Assembly: GCA_964567855.1 (NCBI GenBank)
Contig: CAZMOE010000002.1
Coordinates: forward strand, 62,001-126,000
Direction of reading: 5' to 3'
From: Liminaster sp964567855
Lineage (GTDB): Bacteria; Bacteroidota; Bacteroidia; Bacteroidales; UBA3663
Length of the DNA: 64,000 bases
Shown: positions 42,618 through 50,878 of the stretch, piece by piece
Layout of the letters: every line of letters starts with the position of its first letter
Position numbering within the stretch: position 1 is the first letter of the stretch
Notes under the pieces: generated by a model
Told to the model about the DNA's origin: nothing
What the model saw: only the letters and a program-made list of their open reading frames with translations
Databases searched by the model: none
Translations under genes and position numbers: made by a program

Positions 42618-43943
42618 ATGGACAAAAAATCATACAAAGACCTGACCGATCATTTTGTCGGTTATGCCATCGGACACGGATGCGACCAGGCGCGCATAGA
42701 ATTGAATTGCGTAGATAATTTCAGCGTCGATACCCATAACGGAAAAGTGGAATCCCTGCAGCAAAGTTCCAGCGTCGGTCTTACCGCCCGTTTATTCATC
42801 GACGGAAAGTACGGTTCCTATTCGACTAACCGACTCAACCGCCTGGAGGTCGAAAACTTCATTCGTGAAAGCATCGCCACGACCCGCTATCTGGGGACCG
42901 ACTTCTGCAGAACCCTTCCCGCCCCTGAAAGATATTTCAACCGGAAGCATATACCCTCTTTAGGCAACTATGATGCCGGCATCGTCCGAATACCCACAGA
43001 ACAAAAAATCGCATGGGCGATTGACATTACCCGATCATTCACTACAGAAGACAAGCGCATCATCTCGCTGGCCTCGTCATTGCAAGACCGTTCCGGATGG
43101 CAATATCTCTCCGACAGCCAGGGATTCCGCGGCGAAAGCGAGGCCTCCGTCTGCGCCATGAGCGCCTCTGTCAGTCTGCTGGGTGACAATGATTGCCGCC
43201 CGTCCGACTACTGGCACGAAATGGCAACAGGCTACGACCGGCTGCATATCAAAGAATCTCTGGCAGAAAAAGCCTACGAGGCCGCATGCAGGAAAATCGG
43301 TCAGAAGAAAATAGCTTCCGGCACCTATACCATTATCGTCACGCCCCGCATTATAGGCAAATTGCTTAATCCTGTCATCGACGTACTCTACGGAGCCAAC
43401 ATCTACCAGAAACGTTCTTTTCTCGCCGATAAAAAAGGGGAAATGATCGCCAATCCCATCCTTACCCTCACCGACCAGCCTCACCGCTACGGGGCGTTAG
43501 GTGCCTGCCATTTCGACTTCGAGGGTGTCGCCACACATGAAAGCGACATCATCCGCCAGGGGGTGCTGCAAACCTTCTTCTTCGATACTTATTACGCCAA
43601 CAAACTGCAGGTATCCCCTACTGTCAGCGCTCCGATGGTGCCGTGTGTCGAACCCGGGCAACGAAGTATGGCTGAAATCATAGCCGACCAGGACTGTGCC
43701 CTGCTCATTACCGATTTCAACGGCGGCAATTATAACGAAGTGACCGGAGACTACTCTTTCGGCATCGAGGGACAGCTCATCAGGAACGGTATCATGACCG
43801 AAGCGGTCGCAGGAATGAATATCACCGGCAATCTGCTCCACCTCTGGAAAAATCTTTGCGAAATAGGCAACGAAACCGAGCAGACCGCCACAGGATTTAT
43901 CCCGACCATGGTATTCCGAGATGTGATGTGCAACGGAGAATAA
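42618..43943 (+). CDS. tldE: TldE/PmbA protease subunit
   Basis: The 441 residues are the second subunit of the TldD/E protease. Typical features are FSVDTHNGKVESLQQSSSVG at the N-terminus, YTIIVTPRIIGKLL and PMVPCVEPGQRSMAEIIAD. As in other TldE proteins, the HExxxH zinc motif of TldD is absent, so it acts as the partner rather than the zinc centre. It ends about 100 bases before a bidirectional terminator. Confidence 0.92.
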   Translation: MDKKSYKDLTDHFVGYAIGHGCDQARIELNCVDNFSVDTHNGKVESLQQSSSVGLTARLFIDGKYGSYSTNRLNRLEVENFIRESIATTRYLGTDFCRTLPAPERYFNRKHIPSLGNYDAGIVRIPTEQKIAWAIDITRSFTTEDKRIISLASSLQDRSGWQYLSDSQGFRGESEASVCAMSASVSLLGDNDCRPSDYWHEMATGYDRLHIKESLAEKAYEAACRKIGQKKIASGTYTIIVTPRIIGKLLNPVIDVLYGANIYQKRSFLADKKGEMIANPILTLTDQPHRYGALGACHFDFEGVATHESDIIRQGVLQTFFFDTYYANKLQVSPTVSAPMVPCVEPGQRSMAEIIADQDCALLITDFNGGNYNEVTGDYSFGIEGQLIRNGIMTEAVAGMNITGNLLHLWKNLCEIGNETEQTATGFIPTMVFRDVMCNGE

Positions 43944-44042
43944 AGCACGATTATCCAAAGAGACGCCTCCGAAACCGCATCAGCGATACATACCGAGGTC
44001 CCATCAACAAGTCGCGACAAAAACAGAAAAGACATCGAACGG

Positions 44043-44072
44043 AAAAGGCGGGGAACCGATTCCCCGCCTTTT
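44043..44072. terminator. bidirectional terminator between tldE and the flavodoxin-fold gene
   Basis: AAAAGGCGGGGAA (44043-44055) and TTCCCCGCCTTTT (44060-44072) form a perfect 13-base stem with a 4-base loop, with A and T runs on both sides. The minus-strand gene's stop abuts the right arm. Confidence 0.92.
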
Positions 44073-44626
44073 TAAAACTGCATACTGACCTCCTGCATGA
44101 AATAGGTGCGATGTTCAGCCGTGCCGGAAGAGGTCCGCTCGCAATTATACCACCTCACCCGGTTCATCCCCACGGCCTGACAAATGCGCGGAATAAAATA
44201 ATCGACCATGAACGGCCGGAAAAAGCGGGTCTCGCCCTGCGAAGTCGTAATAATATATGTATGTCCGATCCTAAACAGCGGTTTCAACCCCTCGCTATCT
44301 TCCGTATAGGCCACGCCTTTCAGCAAAACCTTATCGAAAAAGCCTTTCAGAATGGCCGGCATCATTCCCCACCAGATGGGGAATATAAAGATTACCGTAT
44401 CGGAGCCCTGCAACATAGATTGATACTTCTGCACCAGCGGATCGGGCGAAGTGCCCCGCGAATACTGGCGCAACTCTTCCTGCGTAAGCACCGGATTGAA
44501 ACCTTCCTGATTCAGATCGATCACCTGATAGTCCTTTCCCTGGGCCGACAGGCGGGAGGTCACATATTTTAAAATCGCATAGTTGAAACTACCATGCCAC
44601 GGATGACAAAAAACGACAGTTATCAT
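44072..44626 (-). CDS. NAD(P)H-dependent oxidoreductase, flavodoxin fold
   Basis: From the ATG at 44626 (MITVVFCHPWHGSFNYAILK) the protein has 184 residues and matches Flavodoxin_2 quinone reductases (KefF/MdaB-like): an N-terminal P-loop-like HPWHGSFN segment for the FMN phosphate, and the fragment IFIFPIWWGMMPAILKGFFD, which lines the flavin and quinone site. It should reduce quinones or other electrophiles with NAD(P)H. A TTG 6 bases upstream is an alternative start. The aroE terminator separates it from aroE. Confidence 0.88.
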   Translation of the reverse strand: MITVVFCHPWHGSFNYAILKYVTSRLSAQGKDYQVIDLNQEGFNPVLTQEELRQYSRGTSPDPLVQKYQSMLQGSDTVIFIFPIWWGMMPAILKGFFDKVLLKGVAYTEDSEGLKPLFRIGHTYIITTSQGETRFFRPFMVDYFIPRICQAVGMNRVRWYNCERTSSGTAEHRTYFMQEVSMQF

Positions 44627-44697
44627 AGTCAAGAATTTTAACGGCCGGAAAAGCAGCTCCTCCGGCCCGGTTATTTACAATAATAAGACAACGAAAA

Positions 44698-44725
44698 GGG
44701 GCGGCTGGTTCTTGCCGCCCCGTAA
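44698..44725 (-). terminator. terminator after aroE
   Basis: On the minus strand GGGGCGGC (44721-44714) and GCCGCCCC (44705-44698) form an 8-base stem with an 8-base loop, followed by TTTTC, 7 bases after the aroE stop. Confidence 0.85.
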
Positions 44726-44728
44726 AAA

Positions 44729-45535
44729 TTATTCAGCCTCCGGCTCCGTCCAGATACGATAGGCTTCCAGAGCCTGCCCGACCAGCATTTCTCCGCCATT
44801 TCTGACGGCCGCACCCATGGCGGCGGCTTTCTTCATAAACAGCGTCTCCTCCGGATTATATACCAGATCGAAACAGACGTGAAGAGGTGTCAGACACTCA
44901 TAGGGGATGGCCGGCGCCTCATCGACATGTGGAAACATACCCACCGGACTGCAGTTGACGATCACATGATGCTGTTCCATGACCGCCGGGGTCAACTCCC
45001 CGTAAGTCAAAACGCCCGGCGCGGAACGGCGGGAGACATATTGAGGGACAATACCCATTTCACGAAGAGCGTAACAGACGGCCTTGCTCGCACCACCGGT
45101 TCCCAGCACCAGCGCACGACCGCAATCGGGCCTGACGGCACTTCCGGCATCTCCGGAAACGGTAAGCATGGGATAAATGCTCTCTAAAAAACCGACGACA
45201 TCGGAATTATATCCCTTCAGACGGATTCCCGGCACGCGGGAAGCGACACCATCGGGATCGACGCGGGTTACTTTAATGACGTTGACAGCTCCGATCCTCT
45301 CGGCGCGGGGATCCAGTTCGTCCAAATAGGGAATCACAGCCTGTTTATAGGGAATCGTCACATTCAGACCGGCCAGATCGGGATCATCGGCCACAAGCTG
45401 AGGAAAAGAAGCGATATCGGCAAGATCGTAGTTTTCATATACGGCATCGATTCCCTCCCGCAGGAAACGATCGTTATGGAACTTTCTGGAGAAAGAATGT
45501 CCCAGCGGATGACCTAAAAGACCATATTTCTGCAT
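44729..45535 (-). CDS. aroE: shikimate dehydrogenase
   Basis: The 268 residues reduce 3-dehydroshikimate with NADPH. The substrate-binding HPLGHSFSRKFHN (residues 7-19), GLNVTIPYKQAVIPYL (with the catalytic Lys), LGTGGASKAVCYALREMG and NCSPVGMFP are as in AroE; the C-terminal NGGEMLVGQALEAYRIWT is diagnostic. It has its own promoter (45571-45600), divergent from the amidase gene. Confidence 0.95.
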   Translation of the reverse strand: MQKYGLLGHPLGHSFSRKFHNDRFLREGIDAVYENYDLADIASFPQLVADDPDLAGLNVTIPYKQAVIPYLDELDPRAERIGAVNVIKVTRVDPDGVASRVPGIRLKGYNSDVVGFLESIYPMLTVSGDAGSAVRPDCGRALVLGTGGASKAVCYALREMGIVPQYVSRRSAPGVLTYGELTPAVMEQHHVIVNCSPVGMFPHVDEAPAIPYECLTPLHVCFDLVYNPEETLFMKKAAAMGAAVRNGGEMLVGQALEAYRIWTEPEAE

Positions 45536-45570
45536 ACCTGTTTATTTATGATAAATTGACAAAAACGCAA

Positions 45571-45600
45571 CGAAGATAAGCATTAAAATCATGACACAAA
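45571..45600 (-). promoter_or_regulatory. promoter for aroE
   Basis: On the minus strand TTTG (45600-45597), 18 bases and TATCTTCG (45578-45571) fit the Bacteroidota consensus, 35 bases before the ATG. Confidence 0.65.
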
Positions 45601-45620
45601 AGATTTTTGAGTAAATTTAT

Positions 45621-45651
45621 TTTGTTCTCCGCCGCTCTTACATTATCTTTG
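45621..45651 (+). promoter_or_regulatory. promoter for the amidase operon
   Basis: TTTG (45621-45624), exactly 19 bases and TATCTTTG (45644-45651) match the consensus perfectly, 25 bases before the ATG at 45677. Confidence 0.8.
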
Positions 45652-45676
45652 TGGCTCTAATCAGGTTTTCTATCTC

Positions 45677-46822
45677 ATGCGAACGATAATCGGCATCTGC
45701 CTTTCAATCCTGCTCGGTGTAGTCGCCCCACACATCTGCGCCCAGACCGATAAAGATTTCACCATCGTCATTGACCCCGGTCACGGAGGCAAAGACGCCG
45801 GATGCGTCGGCAAAATCCTGAAAGAAAAGGACCTGAATCTGAGCATCGCCCTGCGTGTGGGCGAACTTATCGAGGCCAATTGTCCGCATGTCAAAGTCAT
45901 CTACACCCGGAAAAGCGACCTTTTCATCACACTCATGGAACGCACGGATAAAGCCAACAAGGCCAAGGCCGACCTATTCCTTTCCATCCATGCCGATGCC
46001 ATTCCGCGCACGCGTAAAGATGTCGAACAGACCTGCGGGGCCGGCGTCTTCACCTTGGGTACGGCCCGGAACCAGGAAAATCTGGATGTCGCCATGCGTG
46101 AAAACCGCGCCATTCTTTTAGAAGACAATTACAAGACCCGTTACGAGGGCTTCGACCCAAGCAAACCGGAATCCTACATCATCTTTGAAATGATGCAGAA
46201 CACATACCAGACCCAAAGTCTGGAGTTTGCCCGCTCCATCCAGAACTCTCTGGTCAACCGTGGCAAAAGACATAACCGCGATGTCCGTCAGGCCGGTTTC
46301 TACGTGCTGCGAACTGCCGCCATGCCCTCTATTCTCGTCGAAACCGGATTCATATCCAACACCCAGGAAGAAAAATGGCTGGCCTCCAAAAAGGGTAAGG
46401 AAACCATCGCCAACGCGATATATATGGGGTTTGTAGATTATAAAAAAAGCTGGGACCGACGCAACTGCGCGACTCCGGCACCCCAGACCGCACCGGCGGA
46501 AAACGCCTCCGCTTCTCATGCAACGCCAAATTCCGCCAGCCCGCAAAAGCCGGCAGGCACGAAGCCCGCAGCCGCAGCTACGGCAACCGGTGTCACCTAC
46601 AAGATACAGTTCCTTTCCTCCCCGCGGCAATTAAAAAAGGGAGACGCTCAATTAAAAGGGCTGTGGCCTGTCGACTATTATAAAGATGGCAATCTTTACC
46701 GCTATACATACGGAAGCGCTTCGGACAAGAGCGCCCTGCAAAATCAGATCATTCAGGTAAGAAAGAAGTTCCAGGATGCTTTCGTCGTCACATTCGACGC
46801 CAAAGGGAACCGGATCAAATAA
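45677..46822 (+). CDS. exported N-acetylmuramoyl-L-alanine amidase with SPOR-like tail
   Basis: The 381 residues have a signal peptide (MRTIIGICLSILLGVVAPHICAQ), an Amidase_3 domain at about 28-260 and a Pro/Ala-rich linker. Zinc ligands are seen in VIDPGHGGKDAG (His), DLFLSIHADAI (His) and the glutamate in ILVETGFISN. The last 75 residues (YKIQFLSSPRQLKKGDAQLK, YKDGNLYRYTYGS) look like a SPOR domain, which targets denuded septal glycan. The enzyme should cleave peptide stems from MurNAc during division. It heads an operon with mlaD-like, proC and spmAB genes. Confidence 0.92.
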   Translation: MRTIIGICLSILLGVVAPHICAQTDKDFTIVIDPGHGGKDAGCVGKILKEKDLNLSIALRVGELIEANCPHVKVIYTRKSDLFITLMERTDKANKAKADLFLSIHADAIPRTRKDVEQTCGAGVFTLGTARNQENLDVAMRENRAILLEDNYKTRYEGFDPSKPESYIIFEMMQNTYQTQSLEFARSIQNSLVNRGKRHNRDVRQAGFYVLRTAAMPSILVETGFISNTQEEKWLASKKGKETIANAIYMGFVDYKKSWDRRNCATPAPQTAPAENASASHATPNSASPQKPAGTKPAAAATATGVTYKIQFLSSPRQLKKGDAQLKGLWPVDYYKDGNLYRYTYGSASDKSALQNQIIQVRKKFQDAFVVTFDAKGNRIK

Positions 46823-46837
46823 AAAAATAATGACAGC

Positions 46838-47728
46838 ATGAAAATATCGAACGAATTCAAAATCGGATTTTGGGCCATTGTCGCCATTGTGGTGCTGATT
46901 GCCGGTATCGACTTTCTGAAAGGCATCAACCGTTTCAAACCTGGCAATTCATACTATGTTGTCTGCCAGAACGTGGAAGGACTGGCGGTTTCATCACACG
47001 TCCTGCTCAACGGATACAAAGTAGGCCTCGTCCGCAATATGAAATATGACGCCATCCGGCAAGGCAACATCATCGTCGAAATCGATGTCGAAGACGATGT
47101 CAAAATCCCGGCCGACAGCCGCGCCTTCGTACAGACCGATCTGTTGGGAACCTCTTCCATCGTCCTGCAACTCGGAACCTCTCCCGAGCTGATCGCCAGT
47201 CACGACACCATCGCCGGCGGTGGCAAGGCGGCAAACATGCTCGACCAGATACAGCCCGTCATCCCCGAGGTGGCAGCCATGCTTCCAAAAATTGATTCTA
47301 TTCTCACCGGGCTGAATGTTCTTGTCAACGAATCGGAACTACAGGGCAGTCTGCACAACATCAACACCCTCACCGTCCAGTTGAACACTACGGTCAGACA
47401 ACTCAACTCCCTGCTGAACAAGGATATGCCCGGACTGGTGAACCATGCCGCCAACGCAGCCGCGAATCTGGACACCCTCAGCCAGCAAATCAAAGAGGCG
47501 GGACTGGACAAGACCATTGCCGACGCCAATGCCGCATTATGCAGTGCCAACAGCCTCCTCTCCAGGCTTGCAGATACCAACAGCACTGCCGGCAAACTGC
47601 TTAATACAACAGAACTGCACGACGGCCTCATGGCAACCGTCGCCGGCATGGATTCCCTTATTGCCGACATCAAGCAACATCCCGGCCGCTATATCAATAT
47701 CTCCGTATTCGGTAACAAAAAGAAATAA
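46838..47728 (+). CDS. MlaD-like MCE-domain protein
   Basis: The 296 residues have an N-terminal anchor (KIGFWAIVAIVVLIAGIDFL, residues 7-28), one MCE domain (about 35-115, with VEGLAVSSHVLLNGYKVGLV) and a helical C-terminal part of about 170 residues (LNVLVNESELQGSLHNINTL). MCE proteins carry lipid across the periplasm with a MlaE/MlaF ABC transporter; those partners are not next to it here, although in many Bacteroidota they lie elsewhere. It follows the amidase after 15 bases. Confidence 0.9.
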   Translation: MKISNEFKIGFWAIVAIVVLIAGIDFLKGINRFKPGNSYYVVCQNVEGLAVSSHVLLNGYKVGLVRNMKYDAIRQGNIIVEIDVEDDVKIPADSRAFVQTDLLGTSSIVLQLGTSPELIASHDTIAGGGKAANMLDQIQPVIPEVAAMLPKIDSILTGLNVLVNESELQGSLHNINTLTVQLNTTVRQLNSLLNKDMPGLVNHAANAAANLDTLSQQIKEAGLDKTIADANAALCSANSLLSRLADTNSTAGKLLNTTELHDGLMATVAGMDSLIADIKQHPGRYINISVFGNKKK

Positions 47729-47740
47729 AATCAAGTCATC

Positions 47741-48529
47741 ATGAATATAACCATCATCGGAGCAGGCAACATGGGAGGCGCCATTGCCCGCGGGCTGGCC
47801 GCAGGCACGCTTTTTGCGCCAGAAGAAATCTGTGTTACCGCACATACGCAAAAAACGCTGGATAACATCGCAAGCCTTGCTCCCGGAATACGCACCTCGT
47901 TGAACAATGCAGTGGCCGTCACGAATGCCGACATCATTGTGATTGCGGTCAAACCATGGCTTGTAAAAAATATCATCGACGAAATCAAACCTATCCTACC
48001 TATCGGCGCCTCGATCGTCTCTGTCGCCGCCGGCATCACTTTCGATGAACTGGAAGGCCTGATCGGAACAGATCTTTCCTGCGCCCTTTTCCGGGTTATC
48101 CCCAACACGGCCATTGCCGTCGGCCAAAGCCTGACCCTTCTGGCCACCCGTCATGCCAGTGCGGAACAAACGGCTCTCGTGCAACACATATTCGATTCAT
48201 TGGGGCAAAGCATTCTCATCGAAGAGCGGCAGATGGCCGCAGGAACCGCCCTCACCTCGTGCGGCATCGCCTATGCGTTCCAATATATACAGGCCAACAT
48301 CCGGGCAGCCATCGAACTGGGCATCTATCCCGGCGAGGCCAAACGGATGATCGGCCAGACGTTGCTGGGAGCCGTCGCCCTGCTCGAGGCCAACGGCAGC
48401 ATGCCGGATGAAGAGATCAACAAAGTATGCACACCTGGCGGTATCACAATCCGCGGGCTCAACGAAATGGCGGCACAAGGTTTCGACAACGCCGTCATTG
48501 CCGCACTGAAAAAAGCGGCCGGAAAATAA
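47741..48529 (+). CDS. proC: pyrroline-5-carboxylate reductase
   Basis: The 262 residues reduce 1-pyrroline-5-carboxylate to proline. The NAD(P)-binding IIGAGNMGGAIARGLAAG is at the N-terminus; FRVIPNTAIAVGQSLTLL, LTSCGIAYAFQYI and the C-terminal VCTPGGITIRGLNEMAAQGF are ProC signatures. It lies 12 bases after the MCE gene in an otherwise cell-envelope operon. Confidence 0.95.
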   Translation: MNITIIGAGNMGGAIARGLAAGTLFAPEEICVTAHTQKTLDNIASLAPGIRTSLNNAVAVTNADIIVIAVKPWLVKNIIDEIKPILPIGASIVSVAAGITFDELEGLIGTDLSCALFRVIPNTAIAVGQSLTLLATRHASAEQTALVQHIFDSLGQSILIEERQMAAGTALTSCGIAYAFQYIQANIRAAIELGIYPGEAKRMIGQTLLGAVALLEANGSMPDEEINKVCTPGGITIRGLNEMAAQGFDNAVIAALKKAAGK

Positions 48530-48559
48530 GAACGTTCACCTTTCAGCACCTCTACAGCA

Positions 48560-49792
48560 GTGATCTTAAATTACATCTGGTTCGGTTTCTTCATCGTGGC
48601 ATTCATCGTCGCGATCTTTGCCTCTACTGTCAACGGCGATGTGGAGATCTGGAGCCGTATCATGAATACAGCCTTTACGTCGTCACAAAGGGCATTTGAG
48701 ATATGTCTCGGTCTCACCGGAATCCTGACCTTCTGGCTCGGTCTGATGAAGGTCGGCGAAAAGGGCGGAATCATCGCCATGTTCTCACGGCTCATCAGCC
48801 CGCTTTTTTCGCGCATCTTTCCGGGTATACCGGCCGGACACCCGGCAGCCGGCAGCATTCTTATGAATGTTTCGGCCAACATGCTGGGACTCGATAACGC
48901 CGCAACTCCCATGGGACTCAAGGCTATGAAAGAATTGCAGACCCTGAACCCTGACAAAGATACCGCCTCTGACGCCATGATCACCTTTCTGGTGCTCAAC
49001 ACCTCCGGGCTGACCATCATTCCGATCAGCATCATGATGTACCGGGCGCAATTCGGCGCCGCCAACCCCAGCGACATCTTTTTGCCGATTCTGTTAGCGA
49101 CATTCTGCTCCACCCTGTGCGGTCTCTTGCTCTGCTGCCTGCGGCAACGCATCAGATTGTGGGATAAAGTCATTCTCGGCACTCTGGGCGGCGCCATCCT
49201 GCTGGTTGCCGGCATGGCCTATTTCTTTTCCCGACTCAACCAGGAACAGCTGACGCTTTACTCCACCATTTTTTCCAACGTACTTCTCTTCTCGGTCATC
49301 ATCCTTTTCCTGGTGGCCGGGTTACGCAAGAAAGTTCCTCTTTTCAGTACATTCGTCGAGGGCGCCAAGGAAGGATTTCAGACGGTCGTTACCATCATTC
49401 CCTATCAAATCGCCATGTTTGTCGGCATCAGCATTTTCCGGGAATGCGGTGCGCTGAATTACATCACCGACTTCCTCGGCTGGATATTCTCCCAAATCGG
49501 TATGGCCACCGATTTCGTTCCGGCATTGCCCACCGCGCTTCTGAAACCGCTGAACGGATCGGGCGCAAGAGCCATGATGCTGGATGTTTTCCAAACCTAC
49601 GGGGTAGATTCCTTTGTCGGCCATGTAGCCTCCACAATCCAGGGCTCCACCGACACGACCATGTATGTGCTGGCCGTCTACTTCGGCAGCGTCAACATCT
49701 CCAAGATCCGTTATGCCGCTGCCTACGGCCTGACAGCCGACCTCATCGGCATCATAGCCGCCATTGCTTTCGGCTATCTGTTTTGGGGATAA
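48560..49792 (+). CDS. fused SpmA-SpmB (nucleoside-recognition) membrane protein
   Basis: The GTG at 48560 gives 410 residues. The N-terminal half resembles SpmA (FEICLGLTGILTFWLGLMKV, AANMLGLDNAATPMGLKAMK-type segment, FLVLNTSGLTIIPISIMMYR) and the C-terminal half SpmB (GFQTVVTIIPYQIAMFVGIS, PTALLKPLNGSGARAMMLDV, STIQGSTDTTMYVLAVYFGS), with about ten membrane segments. SpmA and SpmB act in spore-core dehydration in Bacillus; in this non-sporulating lineage the fused form must have another transport-like role, which is unknown. It is the last gene of the operon. Confidence 0.88.
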   Translation: MILNYIWFGFFIVAFIVAIFASTVNGDVEIWSRIMNTAFTSSQRAFEICLGLTGILTFWLGLMKVGEKGGIIAMFSRLISPLFSRIFPGIPAGHPAAGSILMNVSANMLGLDNAATPMGLKAMKELQTLNPDKDTASDAMITFLVLNTSGLTIIPISIMMYRAQFGAANPSDIFLPILLATFCSTLCGLLLCCLRQRIRLWDKVILGTLGGAILLVAGMAYFFSRLNQEQLTLYSTIFSNVLLFSVIILFLVAGLRKKVPLFSTFVEGAKEGFQTVVTIIPYQIAMFVGISIFRECGALNYITDFLGWIFSQIGMATDFVPALPTALLKPLNGSGARAMMLDVFQTYGVDSFVGHVASTIQGSTDTTMYVLAVYFGSVNISKIRYAAAYGLTADLIGIIAAIAFGYLFWG

Positions 49793-50230
49793 GTCTTTGG
49801 TGTCACCCGCCAGGCGGTAGAGATTACCGGAGTTCCACATGCCGCTATCCAACATAAAAAACTTATAATCCAAAGAAGGGGATGGTATTCCGACATTCAG
49901 AATATCCTCCTCTCTTTTGTCTCCATAAATAAAATTTCCGCCCCGGCCATTCCCGACTGCATCGGCACAAGTGCATTGAAACAAAATCCCCCCCGATCAC
50001 AAAATAAAACCGACCTCCGGACACGGCCGCATGCCCACGAAACCTATCATCGGCAGAAGCCTTAAAAAAGAATCCACCATCCATTACCTGCCCGGCCGTT
50101 CCGCTCCCACCGCTTCTGTCTCCGACACCGTGTGAACCTCTTTCCGCCTACAGGCTTCCGGCCCATAGCCTATTATTCCCCGATGCAGCACGCCGGCCGG
50201 CTATACGAAGCGACTATGACCTACAAAACA
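49793..50230. other. long gap with a possible decayed minus-strand gene
   Basis: No convincing intact gene lies between the spmAB stop and the DUF3127 terminator. On the minus strand an ATG at 50084 opens a frame reading MDGGFFFKASADDRFRGHAA, then GGRFYFVIGG. After a run of seven G (plus-strand C, 49988-49994) a neighbouring frame continues as QCTCADAVGNGRGGNFIYGD, then LDYKFFMLDSGMWNSGNLYR, and runs antisense into spmAB. The two halves would join if one G were dropped. This could be a decayed or frameshifted gene or chance. Confidence 0.25.
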
Positions 50231-50231
50231 A

Positions 50232-50255
50232 CGGCCCGCTGTTACCAGCGGGCCG
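50232..50255 (-). terminator. terminator after the DUF3127 gene
   Basis: CGGCCCGCTG (50232-50241) and CAGCGGGCCG (50246-50255) form a perfect 10-base stem with a 4-base loop; on the minus strand it is followed by TTGTTTTG. Confidence 0.9.
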
Positions 50256-50286
50256 CAAAAATATTGCTCTCGGCAAAAATATATCA

Positions 50287-50703
50287 TCAGAACGGAAGAT
50301 CATCCGTGGCGCTCGGTTCTGCATTGAACTGCGGAGCCGTCGGTTCCGGAGTGACAAACTGCGGCTGTACCTGGGCAGTCCCGCCATAGGGCATCTGCTG
50401 CATCGGATTACCATACATCGGAGCTTGCGGCACGGCATCGCCCTTCTCAACCTTCCATGCACGGACATCGGTGTACCAGCGGCCGTTAAATTCGCGGCTC
50501 TCAAGGTCGAAGCTCACGACAACCTCTTCACCTACCTGCATCGGATACTGGTCTACCCGATCGCCGAAAAGACTGAAGCATACCTTACGTGGATATTGCT
50601 CAAGCGTTTCCAGCACATATTCCTGTTTCTTCCAATTGTTGCCCGTCTTGCTCACACCGGAGGCCAACGGTTGCACCATAATGATGCGTCCTCTAATTTC
50701 CAT
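50287..50703 (-). CDS. DUF3127 protein with SSB-like acidic tip
   Basis: From the ATG at 50703 (MEIRGRIIMVQPLASGVSK) the protein has 138 residues. Residues 1-80 match DUF3127, a Bacteroidota OB-fold-like domain (RKVCFSLFGDRVDQYPMQVG, REFNGRWYTDVRAWKVEKGD). A Pro/Gln/Met-rich linker and the C-terminus ATDDLPF follow, like the acidic tip DDDIPF by which single-stranded DNA-binding protein recruits partners. It is probably a nucleic-acid-binding protein; what it binds is not known. A -7 box lies at 50744-50751. Confidence 0.8.
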   Translation of the reverse strand: MEIRGRIIMVQPLASGVSKTGNNWKKQEYVLETLEQYPRKVCFSLFGDRVDQYPMQVGEEVVVSFDLESREFNGRWYTDVRAWKVEKGDAVPQAPMYGNPMQQMPYGGTAQVQPQFVTPEPTAPQFNAEPSATDDLPF

Positions 50704-50743
50704 TATCTTCTTATTTAATGATGATTCATACAATTAATCGCTG

Positions 50744-50751
50744 CAAAGATA
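50744..50751 (-). promoter_or_regulatory. -7 box for the DUF3127 gene
   Basis: TATCTTTG on the minus strand (50751-50744) lies 40 bases before the ATG; a TTTG is 22 bases further up, slightly longer than usual. Confidence 0.55.
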
Positions 50752-50863
50752 CACATTTTATCCAAGCCGGCAACAAAAAGACAGATGAAAAAGCAAAGAC
50801 ATAAAAAAACAAAACACGTTTTCATTTTTATTCTAAATATGTAAAATTCTCGTAAAATGTAAG

Positions 50864-50871
50864 TATATTTG
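50864..50871 (+). promoter_or_regulatory. -7 box 7 bases before the rsfS start
   Basis: TATATTTG matches the -7 consensus and ends 7 bases before the ATG at 50879. No TTTG lies 19 bases upstream. If used, the mRNA would be nearly leaderless. Confidence 0.45.
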
Positions 50872-50878
50872 CGCCCGT

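Noticed and set aside
41142..43943. TldD/E as a marker of a peptide-antibiotic (microcin-like) cluster
   Set aside because: No precursor peptide, cyclase, transporter or immunity gene is nearby; TldD/E is widespread as a general protease.
14019..49851. Shared 15-mer GTTCCACATGCCGCT near 14024 (end of the DUF362 gene) and near 49836
   Set aside because: The surrounding protein-like sequences share only SGMWN; the match is too short to claim a duplicated or decayed DUF362 copy.
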